64,000 nucleotides of DNA from Methanobacterium_B sp963703015 (GTDB lineage Archaea > Methanobacteriota > Methanobacteria > Methanobacteriales > Methanobacteriaceae): assembly GCA_963703015.1 (NCBI GenBank), contig OY969779.1, positions 744,001 through 808,000 on the forward strand, read 5' to 3'. Positions 26,769 through 35,984 of this stretch are shown one piece after another; the first letter of the stretch is position 1, and each line of letters begins with the position of its first letter. A model generated the notes under the pieces. That model was not told the origin of the DNA, made no database searches, and saw only the letters and a list, made by a program, of their open reading frames with translations. The translations under genes were made by a program, and so were the position numbers.

Positions 26769-28022
26769 ATGAGCAACAATGTAAAGGATATGTCACTTGC
26801 ACCGGAAGGTATAAAAAAGATTGAATGGGTTCAAAAACACATGCCTGTTCTTGAACATATAAAGAAGGAATTTAAGGAAACAAAACCGTTTGAGGGTGTG
26901 ACCATTGCATCTTGTTTACATCTCGAACCTAAAACAATCAATCTTGGTTTAACACTGCAGGAAGGTGGTGCTGAAGTGGCCATGACCGGATGTAATCCTT
27001 TATCAACTCAGGATGATGCAACTGCAGCAGGTGCATCCTTGGGACTGAACATGTACGGATGGAGAGAAGAAACCAACGAAGAGTACTATGAAAACCTAAA
27101 CAAGGTACTTGACCATGAACCAGACATCATCATAGACGATGGTGCTGATATGATACTCCTTGTTCACAAAGAAAGAAGGGACCTCATGGACAAGATCATA
27201 GGTGCATGTGAAGAAACAACCACTGGAATTCACAGGCTCAAGGCCATGCATGCAGATAAAGCACTTGAATTTCCTGTGATGGCTGTTAACGACTCTTACA
27301 TGAAGTACTTGTTTGACAACAGATACGGTACAGGTCAGTCCACCTTCGATTCAATCATGGGATCAACCAACATACTCATAGCAGGAAAAACATTGGTTGT
27401 CTGCGGTTATGGATGGTGCGGTCGAGGAGTTGCAATGAGAGCAGCTGGACTCGGAGCAAACGTTATTGTAACAGAGATCGATCCAATAAGGGCACTTGAA
27501 GCACGTATGGATGGTTACAGAGTCATGAAAATAAGGGAAGCTGTTAAAGAGGCTGACATGCTCATAACTGTCACAGGAAACATCGATGTGGTTTCTGGAG
27601 ACGATTTCAAGTACATGAAAGACGGATGTATAATGGCCAACTCAGGTCACTTCAACGTTGAAATCAATAAACAGGACCTCCAAAAGATATCCAAAACCAC
27701 CAAACTACTTAAACCTGATATTGAAGAGTTCATAACAGAAGACGGAAGAAAACTATACCTACTGGCAGATGGTAGACTTGTAAACCTTGCTGGTGAACGT
27801 GGTCAGGGCCACCCAGCAGAAATAATGGATATGAGTTTCGCAATGCAATCACTATCCGCTAAATATCTCCTTGAAACCAAGTTGGAGGTAGGAGTATACA
27901 AAACACTAGATGAAACTGATATCGATGTTGCTAAGCTCAAATTAAACGCAATGAAAATTGATATAGACAGTTTAACTGAAAGACAAGTTGCATACCTCAA
28001 AAATTGGGATGAAGGAACCTAA
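26769..28022 (+). CDS. ahcY: S-adenosyl/S-inosyl-homocysteine hydrolase
   Basis: The 417-residue NAD-dependent enzyme removes the product of methyl transfer. The NAD-binding motif VCGYGWCGRG lies near residues 205-215, and the substrate-domain segments CNPLSTQDD and NDSYMKYLFDN and the C-terminal GHPAEIMDMSF are all present. In M. jannaschii the homologue prefers S-inosylhomocysteine, made by a deaminase (DadD), over S-adenosylhomocysteine; the same may hold here but the sequence does not show it. GGTGA lies five bases before the ATG. The DUF2119 gene follows after 45 bases on the same strand. Confidence 0.95.
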   Translation: MSNNVKDMSLAPEGIKKIEWVQKHMPVLEHIKKEFKETKPFEGVTIASCLHLEPKTINLGLTLQEGGAEVAMTGCNPLSTQDDATAAGASLGLNMYGWREETNEEYYENLNKVLDHEPDIIIDDGADMILLVHKERRDLMDKIIGACEETTTGIHRLKAMHADKALEFPVMAVNDSYMKYLFDNRYGTGQSTFDSIMGSTNILIAGKTLVVCGYGWCGRGVAMRAAGLGANVIVTEIDPIRALEARMDGYRVMKIREAVKEADMLITVTGNIDVVSGDDFKYMKDGCIMANSGHFNVEINKQDLQKISKTTKLLKPDIEEFITEDGRKLYLLADGRLVNLAGERGQGHPAEIMDMSFAMQSLSAKYLLETKLEVGVYKTLDETDIDVAKLKLNAMKIDIDSLTERQVAYLKNWDEGT

Positions 28023-28067
28023 TAAATTCCTCAAAATCCTTATTACTACTTTTTTTGAAAATAATAA

Positions 28068-28685
28068 ATGATTGAAATGCAGTTCATTAAAAAAATTAAT
28101 GGAAACAATGGACCTACTCGTATTTTTGTAGGGGGAGTCCATGGAAAAGAGGGTTTAACCACCATTGAACCATTAAAACAGTTGAGTCACATGGATGTTT
28201 TAAATGGCGAGCTCATCCTCTTCAACTGTCCAGAGAGCAGGTACATAAGCACCCTTGATCCTGATTACTACCAGACTAAAATGGGTCAGACCATCATCAA
28301 GATCATCGAGAAGTATAGGCCAGAAATATACGTTGAACTGCACTGCTACAAACCTTCAAGTTACCAAAAACTCATAAACTTGAATCGAAAGGATGAAGCA
28401 GGAGTTCCTCCACTTATAGAACTTGAAGAAGGCGTTCTTATAAGTTCTGTTGCACCCTACCTTAGAACTGAACTTTTCAAAAGGGATGATGTGTGCATAA
28501 CCCTTGAAATGCCTTGCAACCCTTCTGAAAACTCTAAAAAAGTTTACCTCGAAATCATGCGGCAAATCGCAAGTTCAGATAATAGAAAAGAATTTGAAGA
28601 TAAATTAAGAGTTAAATATCCATTACAGGTTGAAAGAGCCAGACTCTACGCTGCTGAATTTTTCGGTGAGTATCCTTCCTTCTGA
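28068..28685 (+). CDS. DUF2119-family protein, possible M14-type metallohydrolase
   Basis: The 205-residue protein belongs to a family restricted to methanogens. Its N-terminus reads FVGGVHGKEG, like the HxxE zinc motif of succinylglutamate desuccinylase / carboxypeptidase A-type hydrolases (GxHGxE). A second histidine comes in VELHCYKP around residue 92, and a candidate catalytic glutamate in ITLEMPCNP around residue 147. This order (H..E...H...E) is that of the M14 fold, so a deacylase or carboxypeptidase activity is a reasonable guess. It lies 45 bases after ahcY and may be co-transcribed. No partner or substrate is evident. Confidence 0.75.
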   Translation: MIEMQFIKKINGNNGPTRIFVGGVHGKEGLTTIEPLKQLSHMDVLNGELILFNCPESRYISTLDPDYYQTKMGQTIIKIIEKYRPEIYVELHCYKPSSYQKLINLNRKDEAGVPPLIELEEGVLISSVAPYLRTELFKRDDVCITLEMPCNPSENSKKVYLEIMRQIASSDNRKEFEDKLRVKYPLQVERARLYAAEFFGEYPSF

Positions 28686-29866
28686 TAGACAGAATTAGAT
28701 TATGTTCCCCTTAAAACTTACTCAAATTTATTTGTCAATATTAAAAAAATACATGTTTCAGAAGCATCAAAGCGTTTTCGAACATAAAAAAGTTGATAGC
28801 CCATAAATATAAAAATTTAGTTAATTACAAATTTTTATACTCAACACACAAGTACCAAGCTATCTATTAGTTGAATCAAAATATTATAAAATTGATGGCC
28901 TAAGAATCCAGATTGAGGATAACCTTCTTCATTTAAATTTTCATTCCAGTATTATTAAACTAAATTTGAAGTCATTAAATTAATTTCCTGATTGTTCCTG
29001 TTAAAATAATTCTCTTGAATTATCACAATAACTTTTAACATATTATTCCTCATATTGATTTCTACCTAAAACAATCCCCATTTTTTGTGGATTGGGAGCT
29101 AAAAGCTAGGTTAAATCTGTGAACTTTTAAAATATATTATAAATTTTCTAAAATGATTTTTCCACTTTTTTTGTATATTTCAAGGAAATACCAATTAAAA
29201 TTGCTCCAAAAATAATTGCAATGAATCCAATGATGCTACCATTACGTATAACTGTGATAATACCTTGGATTATAAATAATAACCCCATCATGAACCCTAA
29301 TTTAAGATAACCTGTTTTGTTAACTCTTTCATTTTTTCACATCAGTAATTTCTAACTAATCTCATAAAATTGTTTTCATCGTGAAAATTGTCGTAAAAAT
29401 AATATAAATATTCCTAATTGTCATTTTAGGACTATGAAAATAATAATGAGATATGGAAAAATACAGAAGGAATACTGATCAAATTATACAGTGTGTTGCA
29501 TGGATTTAACTTTTTTAATGAGTCTGTATTTGGTATGAAAATATTCTAAATGTAATTTAGGATATAAACTAGTGGATTTTATATAGATTTTAAATAGAAG
29601 GGATGGATATTTTAGACAAATCTTTTTTTGTTTATTTGTTTTTTAAATATTCGGATTTTATGAATGGATAGTAGGTAAGCTTCTTTGAATTAATTAAATA
29701 GGTTATATTCTATAATAATACTGCCATATTATGTGAATTTAGTCACAAAACATTGTTTTGATATATAAAATTTGTTATTATGTTGTAATAATAAGATATA
29801 TGGTTATTAAAAGGTTAGATAAATTAGATTATAATTTTATTTGAGAAGAATCTAAAAATAGGTGGG
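28686..29866. other. 1.2-kb AT-rich intergenic region with a small membrane-gene remnant
   Basis: Apart from the frameshifted small ORF on the minus strand (29148-29332) no coding sequence was seen. The string at 28798-28819 repeats the one at 26542-26562. The last 250 bases must hold the promoter of the adhesin gene; several TATA-like runs occur. Confidence 0.4.
29148..29332 (-). pseudogene. Frameshifted small membrane protein gene
   Basis: From an ATG at 29332 (weak GTGA four bases upstream) the frame reads MKELTK and then runs into a stop. With one base added in the ACAAAACAGG run it continues as a 61-residue protein with two hydrophobic segments (MMGLLFIIQGIITVI and IIGFIAIIFGAILIGISL) and a basic tail, ending at the TAG at 29148. 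Without repair, a 47-residue product could start at the double ATG near 29291. Decayed gene or sequencing error; function unknown. Confidence 0.5.
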
Positions 29867-32803
29867 GTGAAAACTATTATCGGACGATTTAATTGTTCTA
29901 GAAATAATTTAAGGAGTCGTAGTAAAGATAATTTATTAATTTTTGGACTAATTTTAATTGGTTTAATGGTCATTTTTTCTTATGGCATGGGTAATGTATC
30001 CGCTGCTTCAGGTGACTCAATTTATGTAAATAGTGCATCAGGAAACGATACATATAACGGCCTAAATTCTACATGGACTAGTGGCATAAACGGGCCTAAA
30101 GCAACTATAAAAAATGCTACAGGCACAGTAACAACAAACGGAACAGTTCACATAGCCAGCGGAACCTACAATGAGAGTAATATCCAAATAAATACAGATA
30201 TGAAGATTATAGGAGAAAATCAAAATAATACCATAATCAATGCTAGACAATCAGGAAGCAATATATTCACAGTAGCAACTGGAGTAAACCTCGCCATCAT
30301 AAATTTAACCCTAACAAACACAACAACGACTAGAGGCGCTATTCTTAATCATGGTACTTTGACTGTAAATAATAGTACTTTCACAAATAACAATCCCCCA
30401 CAAAACCTTCAATCTCAGGGCAGTGTTATCTACAGTGATGGTACTTTGACTGTAAATAATAGTACTTTCACAAATAACACTGCAACTTATGGTGGTGTTA
30501 TCTACAGTTATAGTGGCACTTTGATTGTTAATAATAGCACTTTCACAAATAACACTGCATCTTATGGTGGTGCTATCAGTAGTTATGATACTTTGGCTGT
30601 TAATAATAGTACTTTCACAAATAACACTGCAGGTTATGGTGGTGCTATCTACACTACTAGTGATACTTTGCTTGTTAATAATAGTACTTTCACAAATAAC
30701 ACTGCAAATTTTGGCAGTGGTGGTGCTATTCTATGTAGTCATACTTTGACAGTTAATAATTGTACTTTTACAAATAATGCTGCAATTACTTATGGTGGTG
30801 CTATTAAAAGTAATCAAGGCCCCATGACCGTTAATAATAGCACTTTCACAAATAACAGTGCAACTTATGGTGGTGCTATCCTTAGTTCTGGTAATTTGAT
30901 TGTTAATAACAATATTTTCACGAATAACTCCGCAAGTTCTTATGGTGGTGCTATCGTCAATTATGGTACTGCTGTGGTTAATTTTAATCGAATCACAGGA
31001 AGCACGACATCTTCTAGTAGTGCTATCTACAATTCCAGTGGAACTTTAGATGCAAGATATAACTGGTGGGGCTCTAACACAAATCCTTCTGCCAATATAA
31101 ATGGCACAGGTGTAACTTATTCTCCTTGGATTGTATTAACGGTAACTTCCAACCCAACAACCATTGATGTTAATGGTAAATCAACAATTACAGCTGATTT
31201 ATTGCAAGATTCTGATGGTGTTTATCATGACCCTGTAAATGGTCATGTACCTGATGGATTAAATGTTACTTTTAACTGTGATACAAAAGGGACTGTAAAT
31301 CCAATTATTTCAACCATCACAAACGGAACAACAAATACAACTTTTACAGGACTTCAACCCGGAGTTTCCCAAGTATTAACTAATGTTGATGCTCAAACAG
31401 TTACAACTAATATAAATATCAACACACTTCCAACAGTCATCATAGTATATCCTATAATTGGATACAAAGGCGACACTATTACCCTAACAGCCAATCTAAC
31501 AGACACCCACAGTAACATACCAATAAGCGGCAAAACAATACAATTCACAGTAAACGGCAAAATCATAGGCACAAACGAAACAAATAGTAATGGAATCGCA
31601 ACATTACCCTACACCATACAAGAAAACAGCGGAATCTACACAATACTCGCAGAATTCACCGGCGACACCACATACACCACTACCAATAACACAAACACCC
31701 TAACAGTTATCAGCACACCCACAGCCATCACAATAAATCCAATAAACGGATACAAAGGCGACACAACCACACTAACAGCCAATCTAACAGACACCCACAG
31801 TAACATACCAATAAGCGGCAAAACAATACAATTCACAGTAAACGGCAAAATCATAGGCACAAACGAAACAAATAGTAATGGAATCGCAACATTACCCTAC
31901 ACCATACAAGAAAACAGCGGAATCTACACAATACTCGCAGAATTCACCGGCGACACCACATACACCACTACCAATAACACAAACACCCTAAAGGTGACAA
32001 ATGTGCCTACAGCGAAAGCTAGTCCAAATGGTGGATTGTATAACACTACAAAATCTGTGACAATTACAATGAATGAACCTGGAAAAATCTATTACACTAT
32101 AAATGGAACTACACCAACCAATACCAGTAAATTATATACAGGACCTCTAACAATCAAATCCACAACAACTTTAAAATATTTGGCCTTGGATGTATTGGGA
32201 AATAAATCTAAAGTTTACAGTACAACATACACTATCGATAAAAAAACACCCACAGTGACTGTAAATGTTAAATCTGGATTATACAACACCACTAAAACTG
32301 TAAAATTAACAATGAACGAAAATGGAACCATATACTACACATTAAACGGAACCTCACCATCAGTTAATAGTAAAAAATATGGTGGGCCCATCATCATCAA
32401 ATCCACAACTACACTAAAATACTTAGCAGTCGATCTAGCTGGAAACAAATCACCAGCACACACAGCAAAATATACAATCGACAAAACTGCTCCCAAAGTT
32501 ATATCAACCAAACCCAAAAACAACAGTAGAGGAGTTTCACTCACAACAGTTATAACCATTAAATTCAATGAAAAAATTAGTAAAACAACAAAATTTTCTA
32601 AGATCTACATAAAAAACCTTACAACAGGTAAAATCACACACACAACCACAAAACTATCCGGAAATACAATAACCATAAAAATGATACGAAGTAGACTAAG
32701 CCTCAACCATTATCAAATAGTTATCCCAACAGGCTCAGTTAAAGACACAGCAGGAAACAAAAACACCATACACAAAATAAACTTCAAAACAAGCAGATAT
32801 TAA
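29867..32803 (+). CDS. Adhesin-like surface protein with beta-helix and Ig-like repeats
   Basis: A 978-residue secreted protein. A signal anchor (LLIFGLILIGLMVIFSYGMG) lies at about residues 23-44. Residues 60-410 form a right-handed beta-helix made of repeats of the type NNSTFTNNTAxYGGAI. Two Ig-like domains follow at about 520-710 that are identical over 73 residues, then two chitobiase-C-like modules (YYTINGTTPTN, YYTLNGTSPS), and a SbsA/Big_5-like domain at the C-terminus. Such proteins are the main adhesin class of Methanobacteriales. The assigned GTG start overlaps an AGGTGG; GGTGA five bases before an in-frame ATT is an alternative. Function beyond surface exposure and binding is unknown. 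Confidence 0.85.
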   Translation: MKTIIGRFNCSRNNLRSRSKDNLLIFGLILIGLMVIFSYGMGNVSAASGDSIYVNSASGNDTYNGLNSTWTSGINGPKATIKNATGTVTTNGTVHIASGTYNESNIQINTDMKIIGENQNNTIINARQSGSNIFTVATGVNLAIINLTLTNTTTTRGAILNHGTLTVNNSTFTNNNPPQNLQSQGSVIYSDGTLTVNNSTFTNNTATYGGVIYSYSGTLIVNNSTFTNNTASYGGAISSYDTLAVNNSTFTNNTAGYGGAIYTTSDTLLVNNSTFTNNTANFGSGGAILCSHTLTVNNCTFTNNAAITYGGAIKSNQGPMTVNNSTFTNNSATYGGAILSSGNLIVNNNIFTNNSASSYGGAIVNYGTAVVNFNRITGSTTSSSSAIYNSSGTLDARYNWWGSNTNPSANINGTGVTYSPWIVLTVTSNPTTIDVNGKSTITADLLQDSDGVYHDPVNGHVPDGLNVTFNCDTKGTVNPIISTITNGTTNTTFTGLQPGVSQVLTNVDAQTVTTNININTLPTVIIVYPIIGYKGDTITLTANLTDTHSNIPISGKTIQFTVNGKIIGTNETNSNGIATLPYTIQENSGIYTILAEFTGDTTYTTTNNTNTLTVISTPTAITINPINGYKGDTTTLTANLTDTHSNIPISGKTIQFTVNGKIIGTNETNSNGIATLPYTIQENSGIYTILAEFTGDTTYTTTNNTNTLKVTNVPTAKASPNGGLYNTTKSVTITMNEPGKIYYTINGTTPTNTSKLYTGPLTIKSTTTLKYLALDVLGNKSKVYSTTYTIDKKTPTVTVNVKSGLYNTTKTVKLTMNENGTIYYTLNGTSPSVNSKKYGGPIIIKSTTTLKYLAVDLAGNKSPAHTAKYTIDKTAPKVISTKPKNNSRGVSLTTVITIKFNEKISKTTKFSKIYIKNLTTGKITHTTTKLSGNTITIKMIRSRLSLNHYQIVIPTGSVKDTAGNKNTIHKINFKTSRY
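31484..31702 (+). repeat. 219-bp perfect direct repeat, copy 1
   Basis: Identical to 31772-31990 at a period of 288 bp (96 codons). Each copy encodes most of one Ig-like domain of the adhesin. The absence of even silent changes means recent duplication or gene conversion. Confidence 0.93.
31772..31990 (+). repeat. 219-bp perfect direct repeat, copy 2
   Basis: Second copy of the repeat at 31484. The 15 bases before the divergent joint (31749-31763) also match copy 1. Recombination between the copies would remove exactly one 96-residue domain and keep the frame. Confidence 0.93.
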
Positions 32804-33105
32804 AATTCCCCTCTTTTTTTTCTTTATTTTTCTACTGCTCGCCATCATATCCAAACAAGTTCAGAAACAGATTTATAACTTGCTTTTAATTGGAAAATAT
32901 ACCAAACCAAAAAAAAAAAAAAACATTTTGTAATTTTAAGATATGTTAGATAAAATTTCGTTATGATACAAAAAAGTATATAATTATCATAAAAATAATT
33001 TCTAACAGTAAAATCACAGCTTTTCAGAATTTAATCAATAAATCAAACCAGACATTATATAAACTAATGACTTTGAAATAATATTTTACCAATATACTTC
33101 TCTAT
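32804..33105. other. Convergent intergenic region with T-runs and a 15-A tract
   Basis: T-rich strings directly after the adhesin stop (CTCTTTTTTTTC) can end transcription from the left. A run of 15 A at 32909-32923 gives a poly-T on the minus strand, downstream of fen, and may end that operon. No gene was seen. Confidence 0.45.
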
Positions 33106-34092
33106 TTAAAACCAGTCTTCCAGACTTTTTTGTTTGTTATCGAGCTTGGCAAATTTGTCCAGTGCACTTAAAACCCTCTGCTCTGAAAAGTCGTGCTGGT
33201 TACAGAGAAAGTCTACAACAGCCTCTTTATCAGGAGAATTCCATTTTAGTTCGTAGTCCTTAACCACGTTGTGTTCTAAGAACATTTTTCTTAGTATGGC
33301 TGGATCAACATCCATTTCATAGTCATTTTTTTCAATGACATTGAATATGTCTCCATGTTTTTTTATGAGTTTCAAACCTGTTTTTGCACCCACACCTTTA
33401 ACTCCCTTGTTAAAATCAGTTCCCACGAGTATTGCTATGTCTACAAGCTGTTCCCTTGTGATCTCCATGTTTTCAAGCACTTTTTTAAGGGTGATTAGTT
33501 CCAGATTTGCTTTTCCACCAGTTATGGTTAGGTTTCTCACCATCCTTGTGGCTCCAAAGAGTATGCAGTCGTAATCCTGTGAACCCACACACCATGCATC
33601 TCCATTTTCAACCATGTAAGATGCTTGTGCTTCTCCTTCACCCAGTGCCTGGATGTATGGCACTCCAAGAATTTCTAAGAGCTTTTTTGACCCTTCAATA
33701 ATGTCCCTTGACATCCTGGAGGATCTTACAGCGTACTTCCTTGCTTCTTCAAGGTTACCTTCTTCAAGGGCTTTATCCCATTTTTTCTGGGATTCTTCCT
33801 TCACTTCCCTTCTTTTATCCTGAGTATCCTTTTTAAGTGCATCTGATACTCCATCAAAAATGTATATAGGTTTAATTCCTTTTTCTACCAAGGATGATGT
33901 TCGATACAGTATTCCACTGAAGTGGGATGTGATATTTTTGTTCTCATCCATGAGTGGTGTGCCATCCACCTGTCTGATACTTGATAAAAACTGATAAATT
34001 ACATTTGCAGCATCTAATGCAACTATTTTTGATTCTAAGTCCTGAAATTTGATGTTTTCCGGAGTTACAATATCTTTAAATTTTACACCCAT
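33106..34092 (-). CDS. fen: Flap endonuclease FEN-1
   Basis: FEN-1 removes 5' flaps during Okazaki fragment maturation and repair. The 328-residue protein has the N-domain with LDAAN (Asp27) and IFDG, the helical arch, and the I-domain with EGEAQASYM, GSQDYD and ILVGTDFNKG supplying the metal-binding acids. The C-terminus QKSLEDWF is a PCNA-interacting PIP box. It is the last gene of the aksA-hacA-chorismate lyase-fen run, 35 bases after its neighbour. Confidence 0.96.
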   Translation of the reverse strand: MGVKFKDIVTPENIKFQDLESKIVALDAANVIYQFLSSIRQVDGTPLMDENKNITSHFSGILYRTSSLVEKGIKPIYIFDGVSDALKKDTQDKRREVKEESQKKWDKALEEGNLEEARKYAVRSSRMSRDIIEGSKKLLEILGVPYIQALGEGEAQASYMVENGDAWCVGSQDYDCILFGATRMVRNLTITGGKANLELITLKKVLENMEITREQLVDIAILVGTDFNKGVKGVGAKTGLKLIKKHGDIFNVIEKNDYEMDVDPAILRKMFLEHNVVKDYELKWNSPDKEAVVDFLCNQHDFSEQRVLSALDKFAKLDNKQKSLEDWF

Positions 34093-34127
34093 CTATATAA
34101 TCCCCCAACTGTGAATGAAAAAAGATT

Positions 34128-34661
34128 TTAATTTCTGAAATTGGAGTATGGAAATGTTTCCATGAGCCATATTAATATTTCATCGTGATGAATTATGTTG
34201 TATGTCCTTGCGAGCATTACAGAATCTGTGTTGAATATTTCACTAATTTCTGGTGATGGTTTCTCTGAGTATACAGATTTTATTTCTCTTCGAGATTCTA
34301 TCTTGTGTTTTCTAAGTATTCTTCCGATTGGAATATCTGCCCGGATAATGTCCTCTTTAAAATCATTTTCAAGTCTATTTATTGGTATCAATGATACAGC
34401 ATATATCAATGGTTCGTTGGTTTCAATTACAACCACTCTGTAGTTGACTTCGTCTCCAACCTCAATATCTAGAAGTTCTGCAATTTTCTCATCAGCTGCT
34501 ATGAACTTCTGTTCAAGGGTTTCTATCTTAGCATGGCCCTTGATCACGTCGAGTATGGCTGTTACAGAACCATCTGTTGTTAGTAGAATCTTCTGTGCAT
34601 TTGAAAGTTTTCCCACTTCAGATTCTATACCTTCTATAGACTTTAGAATAGTTTTATCCAT
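34128..34661 (-). CDS. DUF98-family chorismate lyase
   Basis: The family member MJ0807 of M. jannaschii releases 4-hydroxybenzoate from chorismate, the aromatic precursor of methanopterin. Here about 177 residues show the UbiC-like fold: a central REVVV-like strand (VNYRVVVIETNEPLIYAVSLIP), PIGRILRKHKIESRREI and, at the end, the RTYNIIH...ILIWLMETFP stretch typical of DUF98. The ATG at 34661 is chosen because AAGGGAT lies just upstream; an earlier in-frame start falls inside hacA. It begins one base after the hacA stop, so the two are translationally linked. Confidence 0.8.
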   Translation of the reverse strand: MDKTILKSIEGIESEVGKLSNAQKILLTTDGSVTAILDVIKGHAKIETLEQKFIAADEKIAELLDIEVGDEVNYRVVVIETNEPLIYAVSLIPINRLENDFKEDIIRADIPIGRILRKHKIESRREIKSVYSEKPSPEISEIFNTDSVMLARTYNIIHHDEILIWLMETFPYSNFRN

Positions 34662-34662
34662 T

Positions 34663-35907
34663 TTAATCCCTTGGATCGTTAATTTCACCGGTAAGTGCTG
34701 AAGATGCTACCACTGCAGGATTTGCAAGGTAAACCTCGGATTCGGGATCTCCCATTCTTCCCAGGAAGTTTCTGTTGGTTGTTGCAATGCAAACTTCGCC
34801 TGCTGCAAGCACACCCATATGTCCTCCAAGACAGGGTCCACATCCAGGGTTGCAAATTATTGCACCTGAATCCATGAATATGTCTATTAATCCACTGTGA
34901 AGAGCTTTTCTGTATATTTCAGCTGATGCAGGTATTACGAGAAGTCTGACATCGGGATGAACACGTTTTCCCTCAAGAACTTCAGCTGCAGCCACGAGAT
35001 CTTCCATTCTTCCATTGGTACATGAACCAATGAATGCCTGATTGATGGTCTTTCCAGATACAGAAGATACTGGTTTAACATTATCAACGTTGTGTGGACA
35101 GGCCACTTGTGGTTCCATGTCATCCACATCAAAAAAGTATTCCTTTTCATAAGTGTAATCTGGGTCTGATGTTACAACATCAAAGCCTTTTACATTTCTA
35201 TCCTTCAGGTACTGTAGAGTGGCTTTGTTAGGTTCCATTATACCATTTTTTGCACCACTTTCTATTGCCATGTTGCATATGGTCATTCTACCTGCAACAT
35301 CCATGTTTTCTATGGTGTTTCCACAGAATTCCAGTGATTTGTAGGTTGCTCCGTAGGTTCCAATTTTGCCGATCACATTTAAAATAACATCCTTGGCACT
35401 AACAAAACTGCCTAACTTTCCATCAACTGTTATTTTGTAGGCTTCAGGAACTCTGAACCATGTCTGCCCCGTTGCAAAAATAAATGCCATGTCTGTTGCA
35501 CCTACTCCTGTTGCAAATGCTCCGAATGCACCGTGGGTGCATGTGTGGGAATCTGCTCCTACAACCACTTCACCTGGTTTGACAAAACCGTACTCTGGAA
35601 GTACTTGGTGGCATATTCCTTCCCCATGGTTTAAATAATTTTTAATTCCCTGATCCCTTGCAAATTCCCTTGAAACCTTGTGAAATTCTGCTGATCCTAT
35701 GGTGTTGGGAGGTACTGTATGGTCACATATTATCACTATCTTCTCAGGATCCCAGACCTTGTCCTGGATCTTTTTGAAGTTTTTTATTGTGGGTGGTGAT
35801 GTTCCATCATGTGCCATTGCAAGATCCACATCAACTTCTATTATTTCTCCGGGGTGTACTTCGTCCTTACCCGCAGCCCTGGCCAGTATTTTTTCTGTAA
35901 TGTTCAT
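34663..35907 (-). CDS. hacA: Homoaconitase / 3-isopropylmalate dehydratase large subunit
   Basis: The 414-residue aconitase-superfamily large subunit binds a [4Fe-4S] cluster through the cysteine of GSCTNGR and the CGPC pair in PGCGPCLGGHMG. ADSHTCTHGA and CPHNVDNV are typical of the archaeal LeuC/HacA clade. Placed next to the homocitrate synthase gene it most likely serves the 2-oxosuberate branch leading to coenzyme B. A role in leucine synthesis cannot be excluded, since methanogens carry both paralogues and their large subunits look alike. The small subunit is not in the window. Confidence 0.88.
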   Translation of the reverse strand: MNITEKILARAAGKDEVHPGEIIEVDVDLAMAHDGTSPPTIKNFKKIQDKVWDPEKIVIICDHTVPPNTIGSAEFHKVSREFARDQGIKNYLNHGEGICHQVLPEYGFVKPGEVVVGADSHTCTHGAFGAFATGVGATDMAFIFATGQTWFRVPEAYKITVDGKLGSFVSAKDVILNVIGKIGTYGATYKSLEFCGNTIENMDVAGRMTICNMAIESGAKNGIMEPNKATLQYLKDRNVKGFDVVTSDPDYTYEKEYFFDVDDMEPQVACPHNVDNVKPVSSVSGKTINQAFIGSCTNGRMEDLVAAAEVLEGKRVHPDVRLLVIPASAEIYRKALHSGLIDIFMDSGAIICNPGCGPCLGGHMGVLAAGEVCIATTNRNFLGRMGDPESEVYLANPAVVASSALTGEINDPRD

Positions 35908-35984
35908 TTATGATCACTCAAATTTGAATCTAACCCCGAATAATATTAGGGATCCTAGAGATCAGGTTTTTTTATTAAAAAATT

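Noticed and set aside
32909..32923. Run of 15 A
   Set aside because: Lies between two convergent genes and is explained as a terminator poly-T on the minus strand; no coding consequence.
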